The notes: generated by a model not told the origin, from the sequence alone. A DNA stretch of 64,000 nt from Vibrio pectenicida (GCA_024347015.1 AP024889.1:1426001-1490000), one strand, 5' to 3'; positions 25,465 through 34,533 are shown, counted from the stretch's first letter. Numbers and translations: made by a program.

Positions 25465-25980
25465 ATGAAGATAGCAGTAGTGGTAGGTACGTCGAAAGCA
25501 GATGGTAATACTCGTTATTTGGTTAATCAGTTTGTTGAACTGACCCAAGCTGAAGTCTTTGACTTATCAGATTACAAGCTTTCGTATTACGATTATTTTC
25601 ATGAAAATCGAAATGATGATTTTATTCCATTGATTCGTATGCTAAAAAATTATGATCATATTGTCTTCGCATCCCCTGTTTATTGGTATTCAATGTCAGC
25701 ACAGCTCAAAATCTTTTTTGATCGTCTATCCGATTTGTTGACTATAGAAAAACCACTTGGACGCAAGTTACAGGGCAAAGAAATTTCTGTCCTCTCTACG
25801 GGTTATGAACAAGAGCTACCAGATTGTTTTATTGAGCCATTTGAATTGACAGCCAAATACATGCAACTGATATTCAGAGGCTTTGGCTACCTTCCCGTTA
25901 ATCAGGAAAATGACGTATTACGAGCTGCTACGATTGCACAGTGGTTTAGTGAAAGTATTTGTCATGAGTCTGTTGATTAG
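25465..25980 (+). CDS. NAD(P)H-dependent FMN reductase-like flavodoxin-fold protein
   Basis: 171-aa flavodoxin-like oxidoreductase. The FMN-phosphate loop is VGTSKADGNTRYLV and the isoalloxazine-binding region is FASPVYWYSMSAQLKIFFDR, as in the NADPH-dependent FMN reductase/azoreductase family. GGAGG lies before the ATG. Probably second gene of a pair with the DUF2007 gene. Physiological acceptor unknown. Confidence 0.88.
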   Translation: MKIAVVVGTSKADGNTRYLVNQFVELTQAEVFDLSDYKLSYYDYFHENRNDDFIPLIRMLKNYDHIVFASPVYWYSMSAQLKIFFDRLSDLLTIEKPLGRKLQGKEISVLSTGYEQELPDCFIEPFELTAKYMQLIFRGFGYLPVNQENDVLRAATIAQWFSESICHESVD

Positions 25981-26111
25981 ATTTATTATCCTAATATTTT
26001 TAATTCGTTATTATCACTCAATATGTACTTGATGACTATACTATTTCTTTGATTTGTAAATACTTATAGCTCAGAATGTGTGAGTCTATTTTGAGTGTTA
26101 GGGAGTATTTT

Positions 26112-26576
26112 ATGATCACAATTCGCCGATATCAAATTGAAGATACGCAGGCCTTGTGGGAGGTGTTTTTCTTCACGGTACGTAAGATTAATCGTCAGCA
26201 CTATTCCCAGCAACAAGTTGAAGCATGGGCACAGGATAGTTGGAATCAAGACATCTGGCATGAGAAAATGCTGCAAATCAATCCCTATATCGCGGAAATT
26301 AATGGTCAAATAGCAGGGTACACAGATCTGCAAGATTCTGGCTTAATTGACCATTTCTTTTGTCATTATCAATTTCAAGGTAAAGGTGTTGGACGAACAT
26401 TGATGGAGCATATCAAGCGAGAGGCAATTCAGCGCGGTATCTCAAGGCTTTATTCTGAAGTCAGTATAACAGCCCGGCCTTTCTATGAACGTATGGGGTT
26501 TAAACTTGTACGAGAACAACAGGTAGAAATGCGAGGCCAATGGCTGACAAATTTTGCTATGGAGCAACAATTATGA
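26112..26576 (+). CDS. GNAT-family N-acetyltransferase
   Basis: 154-aa acetyltransferase. The frame is open from 26076, but ATG 26112 has GGGAG 6 nt upstream and begins ITIRRYQIEDTQALWEVF, the usual GNAT first strand. Motif A reads HYQFQGKGVGRTLMEHI and the late motif ITARPFYERMGF. Substrate unknown; similar enzymes are loosely annotated as YafP/ElaA-like. Last accessory-type gene before the tyrosine operon. Confidence 0.86.
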   Translation: MITIRRYQIEDTQALWEVFFFTVRKINRQHYSQQQVEAWAQDSWNQDIWHEKMLQINPYIAEINGQIAGYTDLQDSGLIDHFFCHYQFQGKGVGRTLMEHIKREAIQRGISRLYSEVSITARPFYERMGFKLVREQQVEMRGQWLTNFAMEQQL

Positions 26577-26673
26577 ATACACCCCAAATGTAAAAGGAGT
26601 GGACGCCAGCAGCAGTGTAAGTTTATCAATATCCATGTGAATAAGTATAATCTTGAGATATAAGGATACAATT

Positions 26674-26691
26674 TGTAAAGAAAATGTTACA
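26674..26691. promoter_or_regulatory. TyrR/PhhR-like box 1 upstream of hpd
   Basis: TGTAAA-GAAAAT-GTTACA matches the TyrR consensus TGTAAA-N6-TTTACA with one mismatch. It lies 184 bp upstream of the hpd ATG. TyrR-family regulators control aromatic amino-acid catabolism in related bacteria. Confidence 0.65.
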
Positions 26692-26745
26692 TATATATGT
26701 GAGTTTTTCCTTATCCGACAGACCCTCTATGGCCCAATCGTAGGA

Positions 26746-26763
26746 TGTTACGTTTTATTTACA
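26746..26763. promoter_or_regulatory. TyrR/PhhR-like box 2 upstream of hpd
   Basis: TGTTAC-GTTTTA-TTTACA keeps the outer TGT/ACA and an intact right half-site. It is 72 bp downstream of box 1 (start to start) and 112 bp before the hpd ATG. Confidence 0.6.
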
Positions 26764-26874
26764 AAAACCAAGCATTTTCCTGAGCTGATAATTTAAGTGT
26801 CTCTTATTCCCTTAACGTAAAAGTTAGTACAAGTTAATAGGAAAGGACATCAATAAATCACAGAGGAAAAAGCA

Positions 26875-27948
26875 ATGACTCAAGAATATAACCCACTTGG
26901 AACAGATGGATTTGAATTTGTCGAGTATACGGCCGCGTCAGAAGAGGGTATTGGTCAATTAAAAGCGTTGTTTGTTTCTTTGGGTTTTGCAGAAATAGCC
27001 AAACACCGCTCTAAAGAAGCATGGTTATATCGCCAAGGTGATATTAGTTTTATCATCAACGCCCAACCGCATAGTCAAGCAGAAGAGTTTGCTAAAATAC
27101 ATGGCCCGTCAGTCTGCGGTATGGCATTTCGCGTCAAAGATGCGGCAGTTGCACTCGAACATGCACTTGAAAATGGAGCAGAGGAGTTTAAAACGGAAGT
27201 AGGGCCAATGGAATTAAGTATTCCAGCAGTATATGGAATTGGTCAAAGCCTGCTTTATTTTGTTGATCGCTATGGTAAGAAGAGCATCTATGATGTGGAC
27301 TTCAAATTTTATGATGACGCCGCAGAACGTTTGAAAAAAGCCAATGTGGGTATGTTTGAAATTGATCATCTTACGCATAATGTTAAGCAAGGCAATATGG
27401 ATACTTGGTCAGGTTTTTATGAGCGAATCGGTAACTTCCGTGAAATCCGCTATTTTGACATCGAAGGTAAATTAACAGGGCTAGTCAGTCGTGCTATGAC
27501 CGCGCCATGTGGAAAAATCCGTATCCCTATTAATGAGTCGTCTGACGATAAATCACAAATTGAAGAATTTATTCGTGAGTACAATGGTGAGGGAATTCAA
27601 CATATTGCGATGTCAACTGATGATATCTACCAAACGGTTAAGACACTGCGTGACAGAGGCATGGATTTCATGCCAACACCTGATACTTATTACGAGAAGG
27701 TAAACTCCAGAGTTGAAGGGCATACGGAAGATGTCGACAAGCTAAAGGAGCTGCAAATCTTAATTGACGGTGCGCCGATGAAAGATGGCATCTTATTGCA
27801 AATTTTCACCCAAACAGTGATAGGACCAGTGTTCTTTGAAATCATTCAACGTAAAGGCAATGAAGGTTTTGGAGAAGGTAATTTTAAAGCACTGTTTGAA
27901 TCAATCGAAGAAGATCAAATTCGCCGAGGAGTTCTGAGCGATGCATAA
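26875..27948 (+). CDS. hpd: 4-Hydroxyphenylpyruvate dioxygenase
   Basis: Fe(II) enzyme converting 4-hydroxyphenylpyruvate to homogentisate, the entry step of tyrosine breakdown. 357 aa, the normal bacterial length, with two VOC-type halves. The iron ligands are visible: His165 in EIDHLTHNV, His243 in IQHIAMSTDDI and Glu322 in PVFFEIIQRKG; the C-terminal GFGEGNFKALF is diagnostic. AGAGGAAAAAGC precedes the ATG. First gene of a tightly packed four-gene operon, overlapping hmgA by 8 nt. Homogentisate accumulation from this enzyme gives brown pyomelanin when hmgA fails. Confidence 0.96.
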   Translation: MTQEYNPLGTDGFEFVEYTAASEEGIGQLKALFVSLGFAEIAKHRSKEAWLYRQGDISFIINAQPHSQAEEFAKIHGPSVCGMAFRVKDAAVALEHALENGAEEFKTEVGPMELSIPAVYGIGQSLLYFVDRYGKKSIYDVDFKFYDDAAERLKKANVGMFEIDHLTHNVKQGNMDTWSGFYERIGNFREIRYFDIEGKLTGLVSRAMTAPCGKIRIPINESSDDKSQIEEFIREYNGEGIQHIAMSTDDIYQTVKTLRDRGMDFMPTPDTYYEKVNSRVEGHTEDVDKLKELQILIDGAPMKDGILLQIFTQTVIGPVFFEIIQRKGNEGFGEGNFKALFESIEEDQIRRGVLSDA

Positions 27949-29080
27949 GTGGATTACATTCCCTCACCGGGAGGGAGTGTGTTCAAAACAGGCACACGCA
28001 GACTTTCCGGATGAGGCCATATATGAGCGTGAAACAGGCCGAAGCGGTTTCTTCGGACCTGCCTCACATTTCCATCACCAACATGCTCCCACAGGTTGGA
28101 TTGAATGGGAGGGCGATCTGCGGCCAAGAGCGTTCAACTTTAATCTGGTTGAGAAAGCGGCGCAGATCTCGCCATGGGCTGTACCTGATCTGTTGTTTAA
28201 TAATGACTGTAAGATCCGTACTTGGCGTCTTGAAGAAAGGATGGATTTTTTAGTACGAAATGCAGATGGTGATGAATTACTTTTTATTCACCAAGGTAAA
28301 GCAAACCTATATAGTGATTACGGTCATTTAGAAGTCGGTGAGGGTGATTATGTAGTCATTCCACGTTCGACTAATTGGCGCATTGAACCATTAGCGCCGA
28401 TGTTCATATTAATGATTGAAAACACTGATGCGGCATACTCGCTACCGGAGAAAGGCATGGTGGGTAACCATGCTGTTTTTGACCCAGCGGTATTAGAAGT
28501 CCCGTCAATCAACCAGCAATTCAAAGACCAATATTCAGAGCAACATACTCAAGTGCAAATTAAAAGGCATGGTCAGGTGAGTGTTATTACTTATCCGTTC
28601 AACCCGCTTGATGCTGTCGGTTGGCATGGTGATTTAGCGGTTGTAAAACTGAACTGGCGTGATATCAGGCCATTGATGTCGCATCGATATCATTTGCCGC
28701 CTTCTGCCCATACCACTTTTGTCGGGACAGGGTTTGTTGTATGTACCTTTGTACCTCGTCCAATTGAAAGCGATCCGGGCGCATTAAAAGTGCCTTTTTA
28801 TCATAATAATGATGATTATGATGAAGTGCTTTTCTATCATGCAGGAGACTTTTTCAGCCGAGATAACATCGAAGCAGGTATGGTGACTTTCCACCCAGCA
28901 GGCTTTACACACGGGCCTCATCCGAAAGCGTTCAAGGCTGGTCGAGAATATAAGAAGAAGTTTACCGATGAAGTAGCGGTAATGGTAGATACTCGTCATG
29001 CGCTCAGCTTTAGTGATGAAGCTCATTCGGTTGAAAATCAGGAATACGTTTACAGCTGGAAATCGCAACCAGAGAAATAA
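27941..29080 (+). CDS. hmgA: Homogentisate 1,2-dioxygenase
   Basis: Fe(II) cupin enzyme opening the homogentisate ring to maleylacetoacetate. 379 aa, the shorter form common in Vibrio and related bacteria. Diagnostic blocks include GFFGPASHFHHQHAPTGW, IHQGKANLYSDYG, and the metal region TFHPAGFTHGPHPKAF. It starts within the end of hpd (8-nt overlap) with GGAG inside the upstream gene, so it is translationally coupled. fahA follows after 14 nt. Confidence 0.95.
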   Translation: MHKWITFPHREGVCSKQAHADFPDEAIYERETGRSGFFGPASHFHHQHAPTGWIEWEGDLRPRAFNFNLVEKAAQISPWAVPDLLFNNDCKIRTWRLEERMDFLVRNADGDELLFIHQGKANLYSDYGHLEVGEGDYVVIPRSTNWRIEPLAPMFILMIENTDAAYSLPEKGMVGNHAVFDPAVLEVPSINQQFKDQYSEQHTQVQIKRHGQVSVITYPFNPLDAVGWHGDLAVVKLNWRDIRPLMSHRYHLPPSAHTTFVGTGFVVCTFVPRPIESDPGALKVPFYHNNDDYDEVLFYHAGDFFSRDNIEAGMVTFHPAGFTHGPHPKAFKAGREYKKKFTDEVAVMVDTRHALSFSDEAHSVENQEYVYSWKSQPEK

Positions 29081-29094
29081 AAAAGGGAATCAGA

Positions 29095-30105
29095 ATGAAG
29101 TTAGCTACCCTAAAAAATGGAACTCGTGATGGGCAACTTGTCGTGGTAAGTAAAAACCTTACTCTCTGCTCGGTAGTGAAAGATATTGCGCCAACATTAC
29201 AGTCCGCACTTGATAATTGGTCGAAAGTGGAATATCAACTCAATGAGGTTTATATCGCGTTAAACGATGGGCATGTTGCCGACTCTATGCCTTTTAAGCA
29301 AGAGGCGTGCGAATCACCATTGCCAAGAGCTTATCAATGGGCAGACGGCAGTGCATATGTGAATCATGTTGAGTTAGTGCGTAAAGCTCGTGGTGCTGAG
29401 ATGCCACCAAGTTTTTGGAATGATGCCTTGATGTATCAAGGTGGGTCTGATGCTTTTATTGGCCCACGTGACGATATTCCGGTAGCAAGTGAGGAATGGG
29501 GAATCGACTTTGAAGGTGAAGTCGCGGTGATTACTGATGATGTACCTATGGGCGCAAGTCTTAAACAAGCGGCCAACTCTATTCGCCTAATCATGTTGGT
29601 TAACGATGTTTCTTTAAGGGGGTTGATCCCTAATGAATTGGCAAAAGGATTTGGTTTTTTTCAATCTAAACCTTCATCGGTATTTTCACCTGTTGCCGTT
29701 ACGCCTGATGAATTAGGGGATGCATGGGACGGTGGTAAGGTAAGTTTACCTTTGTTGACTTACTACAATGGTGAAGCATTTGGCTGCCCAAATGCGGGTG
29801 TTGATATGACGTTTGAGTTTCCTCATCTGGTGGCACATGCGGCTTTGACTAGGCCTCTTTCAGCTGGTGCGGTTGTTGGCTCTGGCACAGTATCAAATAA
29901 ACAGGGTACTGAGTTTGGTACCTCAATAAAAGAAGGTGGAGTGGGTTACTCTTGTATTGCAGAAGTGCGAATGATTGAAACTATTCGAGACAGCAAACCT
30001 TCGACGCAATTTATGAAGTTTGGTGACACGATAAAGATTGAAATGAAGAATAAAGCTGGTGACTCTATTTTTGGTTCAATCGAACAGAAAGTGGTGAAAT
30101 ACTAA
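29095..30105 (+). CDS. fahA: Fumarylacetoacetase / fumarylacetoacetate hydrolase family
   Basis: 336-aa hydrolase cleaving fumarylacetoacetate to fumarate and acetoacetate, the last step of the pathway. The FAH metal motif EWGIDFEGEVAVITDDV and NDVSLRGLIP are visible, and SGTVSNKQGTEF and DTIKIEM near the C-terminus match the family. AAAAGGGAATCAGA precedes the ATG. The stop codon shares one base with the maiA ATG (TAATG), so the two are coupled. Confidence 0.94.
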   Translation: MKLATLKNGTRDGQLVVVSKNLTLCSVVKDIAPTLQSALDNWSKVEYQLNEVYIALNDGHVADSMPFKQEACESPLPRAYQWADGSAYVNHVELVRKARGAEMPPSFWNDALMYQGGSDAFIGPRDDIPVASEEWGIDFEGEVAVITDDVPMGASLKQAANSIRLIMLVNDVSLRGLIPNELAKGFGFFQSKPSSVFSPVAVTPDELGDAWDGGKVSLPLLTYYNGEAFGCPNAGVDMTFEFPHLVAHAALTRPLSAGAVVGSGTVSNKQGTEFGTSIKEGGVGYSCIAEVRMIETIRDSKPSTQFMKFGDTIKIEMKNKAGDSIFGSIEQKVVKY

Positions 30106-30758
30106 TGTCGGATATCATCCTTTATGGCTATTGGCGTTCGTCGGCGGCTTATCGAGTCAGGATCGCATTAAATCATAAGGGGCTTGAGTATCAACAAAAG
30201 TCTGTTCATTTAGTTAAAAATGGTGGTGAACAACATGCGAGTGAATTCAAGTCTCTAAATGCAAGTCAGCTTGTACCCGTGTTGATTGATGGCAATATGC
30301 AGCTTAACCAGTCTCTGGCGATTATTGATTATCTTGATGAAGCTTATCCAAATGCTTTATTGACCCCTTTGGATAAGCAGAAACGCTACTTGGTCAAAGC
30401 CATGGCTCAGGATATTGCTGTAGATATTCATCCGCTTAATAACCTTAGAGTATTGCAATACTTGACGGGCAAATTGTCGGTTGGAGAATCTGATAAATCG
30501 AGTTGGTACAGGCACTGGATCTCTCTTGGTTTTGAAGGTTTGGAACTAAAATTGGCTAGCACCAGAGGTTCATATTGCGTTGGTAACGATGTAAGTTTGG
30601 TTGATGTTTGCCTTGTCCCACAAGTATATAACGCCGAGCGTTTTGACGTTGATTTAAACCGATTTCCAATGATAAAAGATGTCACAGCTGCATTAAGAGA
30701 GTTACCCGCTTTTATTGATGCAGCGCCAGAACAACAGCCTGATGCTGTTGTTGTTTAA
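30105..30758 (+). CDS. maiA: Maleylacetoacetate isomerase
   Basis: Glutathione-S-transferase zeta-class enzyme isomerising maleylacetoacetate to fumarylacetoacetate using glutathione. 217 aa. The zeta signature SSAAYRVRIALNHKG with the catalytic Ser pair is at residues 10-24, followed by NASQLVPVLIDG and QSLAIIDYLDEAYP of the thioredoxin domain; a helical C-terminal domain follows. Last gene of the operon and followed by a terminator-like hairpin. Gene order differs from pathway order, as usual. Confidence 0.95.
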   Translation: MSDIILYGYWRSSAAYRVRIALNHKGLEYQQKSVHLVKNGGEQHASEFKSLNASQLVPVLIDGNMQLNQSLAIIDYLDEAYPNALLTPLDKQKRYLVKAMAQDIAVDIHPLNNLRVLQYLTGKLSVGESDKSSWYRHWISLGFEGLELKLASTRGSYCVGNDVSLVDVCLVPQVYNAERFDVDLNRFPMIKDVTAALRELPAFIDAAPEQQPDAVVV

Positions 30759-30803
30759 AATTGCTATATCGTAAGTTCGTTCTTCTCTTTATCATAAATA
30801 AAA

Positions 30804-30846
30804 ATGCCACCTTGTGGGTTAGCCTGCAAGATGGCATCAATTTTTA
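30804..30846 (+). terminator. Terminator after the tyrosine operon
   Basis: ATGCCA pairs with TGGCAT and, inside it, CTTG with CAAG, with one C-A mismatch and a loop of about 12 bases; CAATTTTTA follows. Confidence 0.75.
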
Positions 30847-30895
30847 CATAGTATTTAAATTACAGTGTTTAAAAATCTATATCAGCAAAATCTGG

Positions 30896-31822
30896 CTACT
30901 CTATCGAAGAGCTGAATTGTTTTGATTTCAATGCTACAAGTGAGCAACTGACATTTTGTACAATATTCTCGGCGGTATTGCCTATAATGACACCTTCTAT
31001 TCCTGTACGAGCTAAAGTACCCATAACTAGAATATCTACCTTGTTCTGCTCAACACAAGTGGGAATTTCATCATCTGGTGTGCCATGAAGTTGATGAACA
31101 CTAATATCTCCCCCAATACCTGAATCATCGATTAGCGCTTTTAATGCAACTGAATGTTTCTGTTTAGCTGACTTTATGTGGTTTTCTAGCTCTTCCTCAG
31201 AAGGTTTAAGCCACACATTATCTTTCAAATAACTTTCTAGCACATATTCCCAGCAAGAAATAATAAGAAGCTGACCATCACAATTGTCGGTAATTGTGCG
31301 GCTTAGCTGAAGAAGATCAATAGATAGGGCTCGCTCTTCTTCTGTGGTTACATTTGCATCAATGGCAACGGCAACTCTTTGCTTCCCACTTGGCTGATTG
31401 TTTGGACGGTTAAGCCAGACTGGACATGGACATTTACGTAGTAAGTTCATATCAATCGCACGTAAGCCGTAACTATGATTTTTGCTAGATTCGGCCTCTT
31501 TGATGACTAAATCAATCTTGTGTTTTTGGATATACCGAATGGTTTCTATATCCGGCTTTTCGGCTACAATCAGTTCTACTGCGATATCCATATCATCTAT
31601 AGATATCAATAAGCTACTTTGGATTTGACTTTGTAGCGATTCTATAAGTGAACCTTCATAATGTTCTTCATATTCGATCATATCGTCGGGAAGGTGAGGG
31701 CAAACCACAAGGCCTGTCAATTTAGCTTTGTTCCTACTAGCTAGATGAATTGACTGAGCAAGAGAATCATTATGATTCATCACACCTTTACTCAAGAACA
31801 GTATATTATTGAATTTTTTCAT
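30896..31822 (-). CDS. Tandem universal stress protein (UspE-like)
   Basis: 308-aa protein with two UspA domains (about 1-140 and 150-308). The second ends with the ATP-loop-like text VDILVMGTLARTGIEGVIIGNTAENIV, close to the GxxG-x9-G-S/T motif of nucleotide-binding Usp. The frame opens at GTG 31828, but ATG 31822 has GGAGG 5 nt away and is taken. Probably a cytoplasmic stress-resistance protein. Divergent from the histidine kinase gene with a long gap between them. Confidence 0.9.
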   Translation of the reverse strand: MKKFNNILFLSKGVMNHNDSLAQSIHLASRNKAKLTGLVVCPHLPDDMIEYEEHYEGSLIESLQSQIQSSLLISIDDMDIAVELIVAEKPDIETIRYIQKHKIDLVIKEAESSKNHSYGLRAIDMNLLRKCPCPVWLNRPNNQPSGKQRVAVAIDANVTTEEERALSIDLLQLSRTITDNCDGQLLIISCWEYVLESYLKDNVWLKPSEEELENHIKSAKQKHSVALKALIDDSGIGGDISVHQLHGTPDDEIPTCVEQNKVDILVMGTLARTGIEGVIIGNTAENIVQNVSCSLVALKSKQFSSSIE

Positions 31823-32402
31823 AGCCACCTCCGTGTTGTTAAAGTTTTAACGCTAGGCGATGAAATTGCCACTTAAATTTATGAAATTAACAATATTAGG
31901 CATATTGGCTTCAGTAACCTAGAAGTGCTGCTTATTTTGATGTATTTGCCAGCACCTATACAACTGTTATCTAGTTGCAAACTTGGGTTTGGTTTTCGGC
32001 TATGGTCTTTACTCTAATCAAGGTGAAAAGCGCAACGAGCCATCCTAGATTCAAAGTTTGTTTAAACTCAATTACGGGTGTTGTATTTATTGGGTTCGGC
32101 ACTAAATTGGCATTGGCGAAGAGCAGCTAACAAACCAAGTAAGCCGGCCAATAACACATTGGCTCCCATCACTTGGTTCGTCACGCAGTTCTTTTCACTA
32201 TTTATCAACTCAGTGTCGATATGGTGTGTGTCCCCGTAATTCCCGACTTTCCTGTCTGTCTTCACGAAGCTATTCTCACGTATTTTAACTACTGAGTGAT
32301 TTTGTCATGTAACCCCCATTCTTTTCTCTAATCCACATTACATAAGAGATTTGTAGATATTCTATAATAAATGAAAATATACAATATTTTATAGAGCTAT
32401 TT
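31823..32402. other. 580-bp intergenic region with a possible REP/RAYT-type remnant
   Basis: This gap separates the divergent usp and hybrid kinase genes. It contains a leftward 65-codon frame (32068-32265, GTG start, hydrophobic middle VLLAGLLGLLAAL) whose first codons spell GNYGDTHHID. The underlying forward text GGTGTGTGTCCCCGTAATT resembles sequence I have seen near REP-associated/IS200-like transposases in marine gammaproteobacteria. No transposase is present, so if related this is a scar. No other structure was recognised. Confidence 0.4.
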
Positions 32403-34211
32403 ATGCCACAAGACCTGAACAAAATGAATACTCTCAAAATCAATATCATCATCTTGATTTGTGTTTTTGGTGGAGGTGTTTTATTGCTCACTCCATTTTT
32501 GTTCAATAATCTTCACGAGAGAAACGCTATAGAAAAGCACCTATCAGCGATTAAGCAAGTTACTCAAGACATTATATATTTTGATGAAGTATTAACCATG
32601 TCTGCTCGAATGTATGCATTCACTCAAAATCCTCTATGGCAAGAACGTTACTTAGAAACAGCGCATAGGCTAGATAACGCGTTACAGATGGCTAAATCTT
32701 TAGAGCCTAAAATAAAAGAGGTCATTGAAGCTACTGCACACACTAATGAGCAGCTTATAGCGATAGAAATGAGGGCGATTGATCTAGTCAAAAAGCAGCG
32801 CTATTCTGATGCACAATCTTTATTGTTAAATAATAAATACTCAGTTATCAAAGCAGAGTACGAAAAGTACGTGCTTCAAGCACTGAGAAAGTCCATACAT
32901 CACAACGAAGTCTTGCTCCTACAAGAAATAACGGCAACAAAAAACTGGCTCCTCAGCTCAGTCTTTTTATTATTTGTCTTATTTTTATCATTATTAATCT
33001 ATTTCTATCGTTATAACAAAAAAACAGAGAGTATTATCAGCTCAAACGTTGAAGAACTGGAAAGCAAAGTGCAAGATCTCGAAGCATTAACATCAGAGTT
33101 AGAAGATGCAAACCATGCCAAGTCTGACTTACTGGCGAAAATATCTCACGAGCTTAAAACGCCTATTAATGGTATTCATGGCAGTTTACAACTGATTGAT
33201 TCTAATGAAGTAGGCAAAGAAACTCAGGTACTGGTGAGGAATGCAATTTTATGTAGTGACATGCTAGTGAAGCTAGTTGATGATATTCTTGATTTCGCTA
33301 AACTTAACTCAAATAAATACACCCTTAATATAGAAGAATATAATATAACAGATTTGTTAACTTCCGTTGAGAAGATTTATACAACGGTATGCGAAAATAA
33401 AGGCGTAGATTTTCATTTATCTAATAATATCGACTCGCCAATTCGCCTCTGTGATGGCTTACGCTTTAAACAAGTTATATTTAATGTACTAAATAATGCA
33501 ATAAAGTTTACCGCAAACGGGTCTGTGACTTTAACCGTTCAAGAGTTAGGTGTGGCAGGAGATCTTCGGGTTGATATTACTGACACTGGAATCGGGATGA
33601 GCCCTACCTCTCAAGCAAAACTTTTCAATGAATTTGAACAGGGTGATAGCTCTATTTCACGTACGTATGGTGGTACTGGTTTGGGAATGTCCATTGTTAA
33701 ATCACTAATGGACGTAATGGACGGAAAAATAGAAGTATTAAGTGAGCTAGGTACTGGAACTACGGTTATTTTACATCTCAATTTTCCGTTTATTGATGAT
33801 GGGGTAGTAAAGGTAGATGCTACAAAAGATCCTGAGTATTACTCTGCACTTAAAGGCTTAGGTGTCCTTGTGGCAGAGGATAATAGAGTTAATAAAATTG
33901 TTATCACTAAATTCCTTAATAATATTGGTATTTCACCAGTTATTGCTAGTGATGGGCAAGAAGCTATGGACATGGTTTCTGATGAAATTCATCTAATTCT
34001 TATGGATATCCAAATGCCGATCATGGATGGAGTGACCGCTTGCCAAAAGATTAAGCTATCACGACCAGATATCCCTATTATAGCGGTTACCGCGAACGTA
34101 CAAGAGAGTGAAATCAAGGACTACCTTAGTAAAGGGTTTGAAGACGTTCTACCCAAACCAATCAAAATGGAAGACCTATATAGGTCTATTTACAGGGTCG
34201 CTGTTACTTAG
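32403..34211 (+). CDS. Hybrid sensor histidine kinase with receiver domain
   Basis: 602-aa inner-membrane kinase. TM1 (about 11-31) and TM2 (about 180-203) enclose a mainly helical periplasmic sensor of about 150 residues. A coiled coil (EELESKVQDLEALTSELED) leads to HisKA with His249 in SHELKTPING, then HATPase with an N-box (NVLNNAIKF), DTGIGM and GGTGLGMSIV. A C-terminal receiver domain has Asp535 in LMDIQMP and the distal Lys in VLPKPIK. It lacks an Hpt domain and no response regulator is adjacent, so phosphotransfer partners are elsewhere. The ligand is unknown; the start could also be the ATG at 32427. Confidence 0.92.
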   Translation: MPQDLNKMNTLKINIIILICVFGGGVLLLTPFLFNNLHERNAIEKHLSAIKQVTQDIIYFDEVLTMSARMYAFTQNPLWQERYLETAHRLDNALQMAKSLEPKIKEVIEATAHTNEQLIAIEMRAIDLVKKQRYSDAQSLLLNNKYSVIKAEYEKYVLQALRKSIHHNEVLLLQEITATKNWLLSSVFLLFVLFLSLLIYFYRYNKKTESIISSNVEELESKVQDLEALTSELEDANHAKSDLLAKISHELKTPINGIHGSLQLIDSNEVGKETQVLVRNAILCSDMLVKLVDDILDFAKLNSNKYTLNIEEYNITDLLTSVEKIYTTVCENKGVDFHLSNNIDSPIRLCDGLRFKQVIFNVLNNAIKFTANGSVTLTVQELGVAGDLRVDITDTGIGMSPTSQAKLFNEFEQGDSSISRTYGGTGLGMSIVKSLMDVMDGKIEVLSELGTGTTVILHLNFPFIDDGVVKVDATKDPEYYSALKGLGVLVAEDNRVNKIVITKFLNNIGISPVIASDGQEAMDMVSDEIHLILMDIQMPIMDGVTACQKIKLSRPDIPIIAVTANVQESEIKDYLSKGFEDVLPKPIKMEDLYRSIYRVAVT

Positions 34212-34533
34212 TCCTTGTAAAATCATTACAGCTAGGAGGGTTTACGAGGACAGGCACTTTCCTCCTAGGATTCACCATCACACTACTACAATTTCTACCC
34301 GTTGTTACTTTGCTTAAGCGATTTGTTGTGGCTAACTGAATAGGTTCAGCGTTAGCGTAAGTTATCAAAAATGCAGATAAATCGATATGTGGTTTAGATA
34401 GACGTTCCTGATTTATGTTAATCAGAAATAATAGTGTTAAGGTGTTTTTTATCATGGTTTTATTATTTTATTTTGACACCTAAACATAAGTGTATAACAT
34501 ATTAAATACAATAAACACGCAAGGATGAAGTGT
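34212..34533. other. Intergenic region with a weak leftward 83-codon frame
   Basis: Between the kinase and subtilase genes a leftward frame (34204-34455) would give an 83-aa product beginning MIKNTLTLLFLI, with two Cys near its C-terminus. It has no ribosome-binding site and overlaps the kinase stop by 8 nt, so I do not call it a gene. An 8-bp inverted repeat CTAGGAGG/CCTCCTAG (34232-34268) with a 21-base loop lies inside and could weakly terminate the kinase transcript, although no T-run follows. Confidence 0.4.

Noticed and set aside
20802..26577. Chromosomal integron cassette array
   Set aside because: Gene content is suggestive, but I find no repeated attC/VCR-like sequences between the genes and no integrase.
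32285..32506. Leftward 73-codon frame over the kinase start
   Set aside because: Mostly antisense to the kinase N-terminus; no independent support.
34204..34455. Leftward 83-codon frame divergent from the subtilase
   Set aside because: No ribosome-binding site, overlaps the kinase gene end, and composition is not convincing beyond a hydrophobic start.
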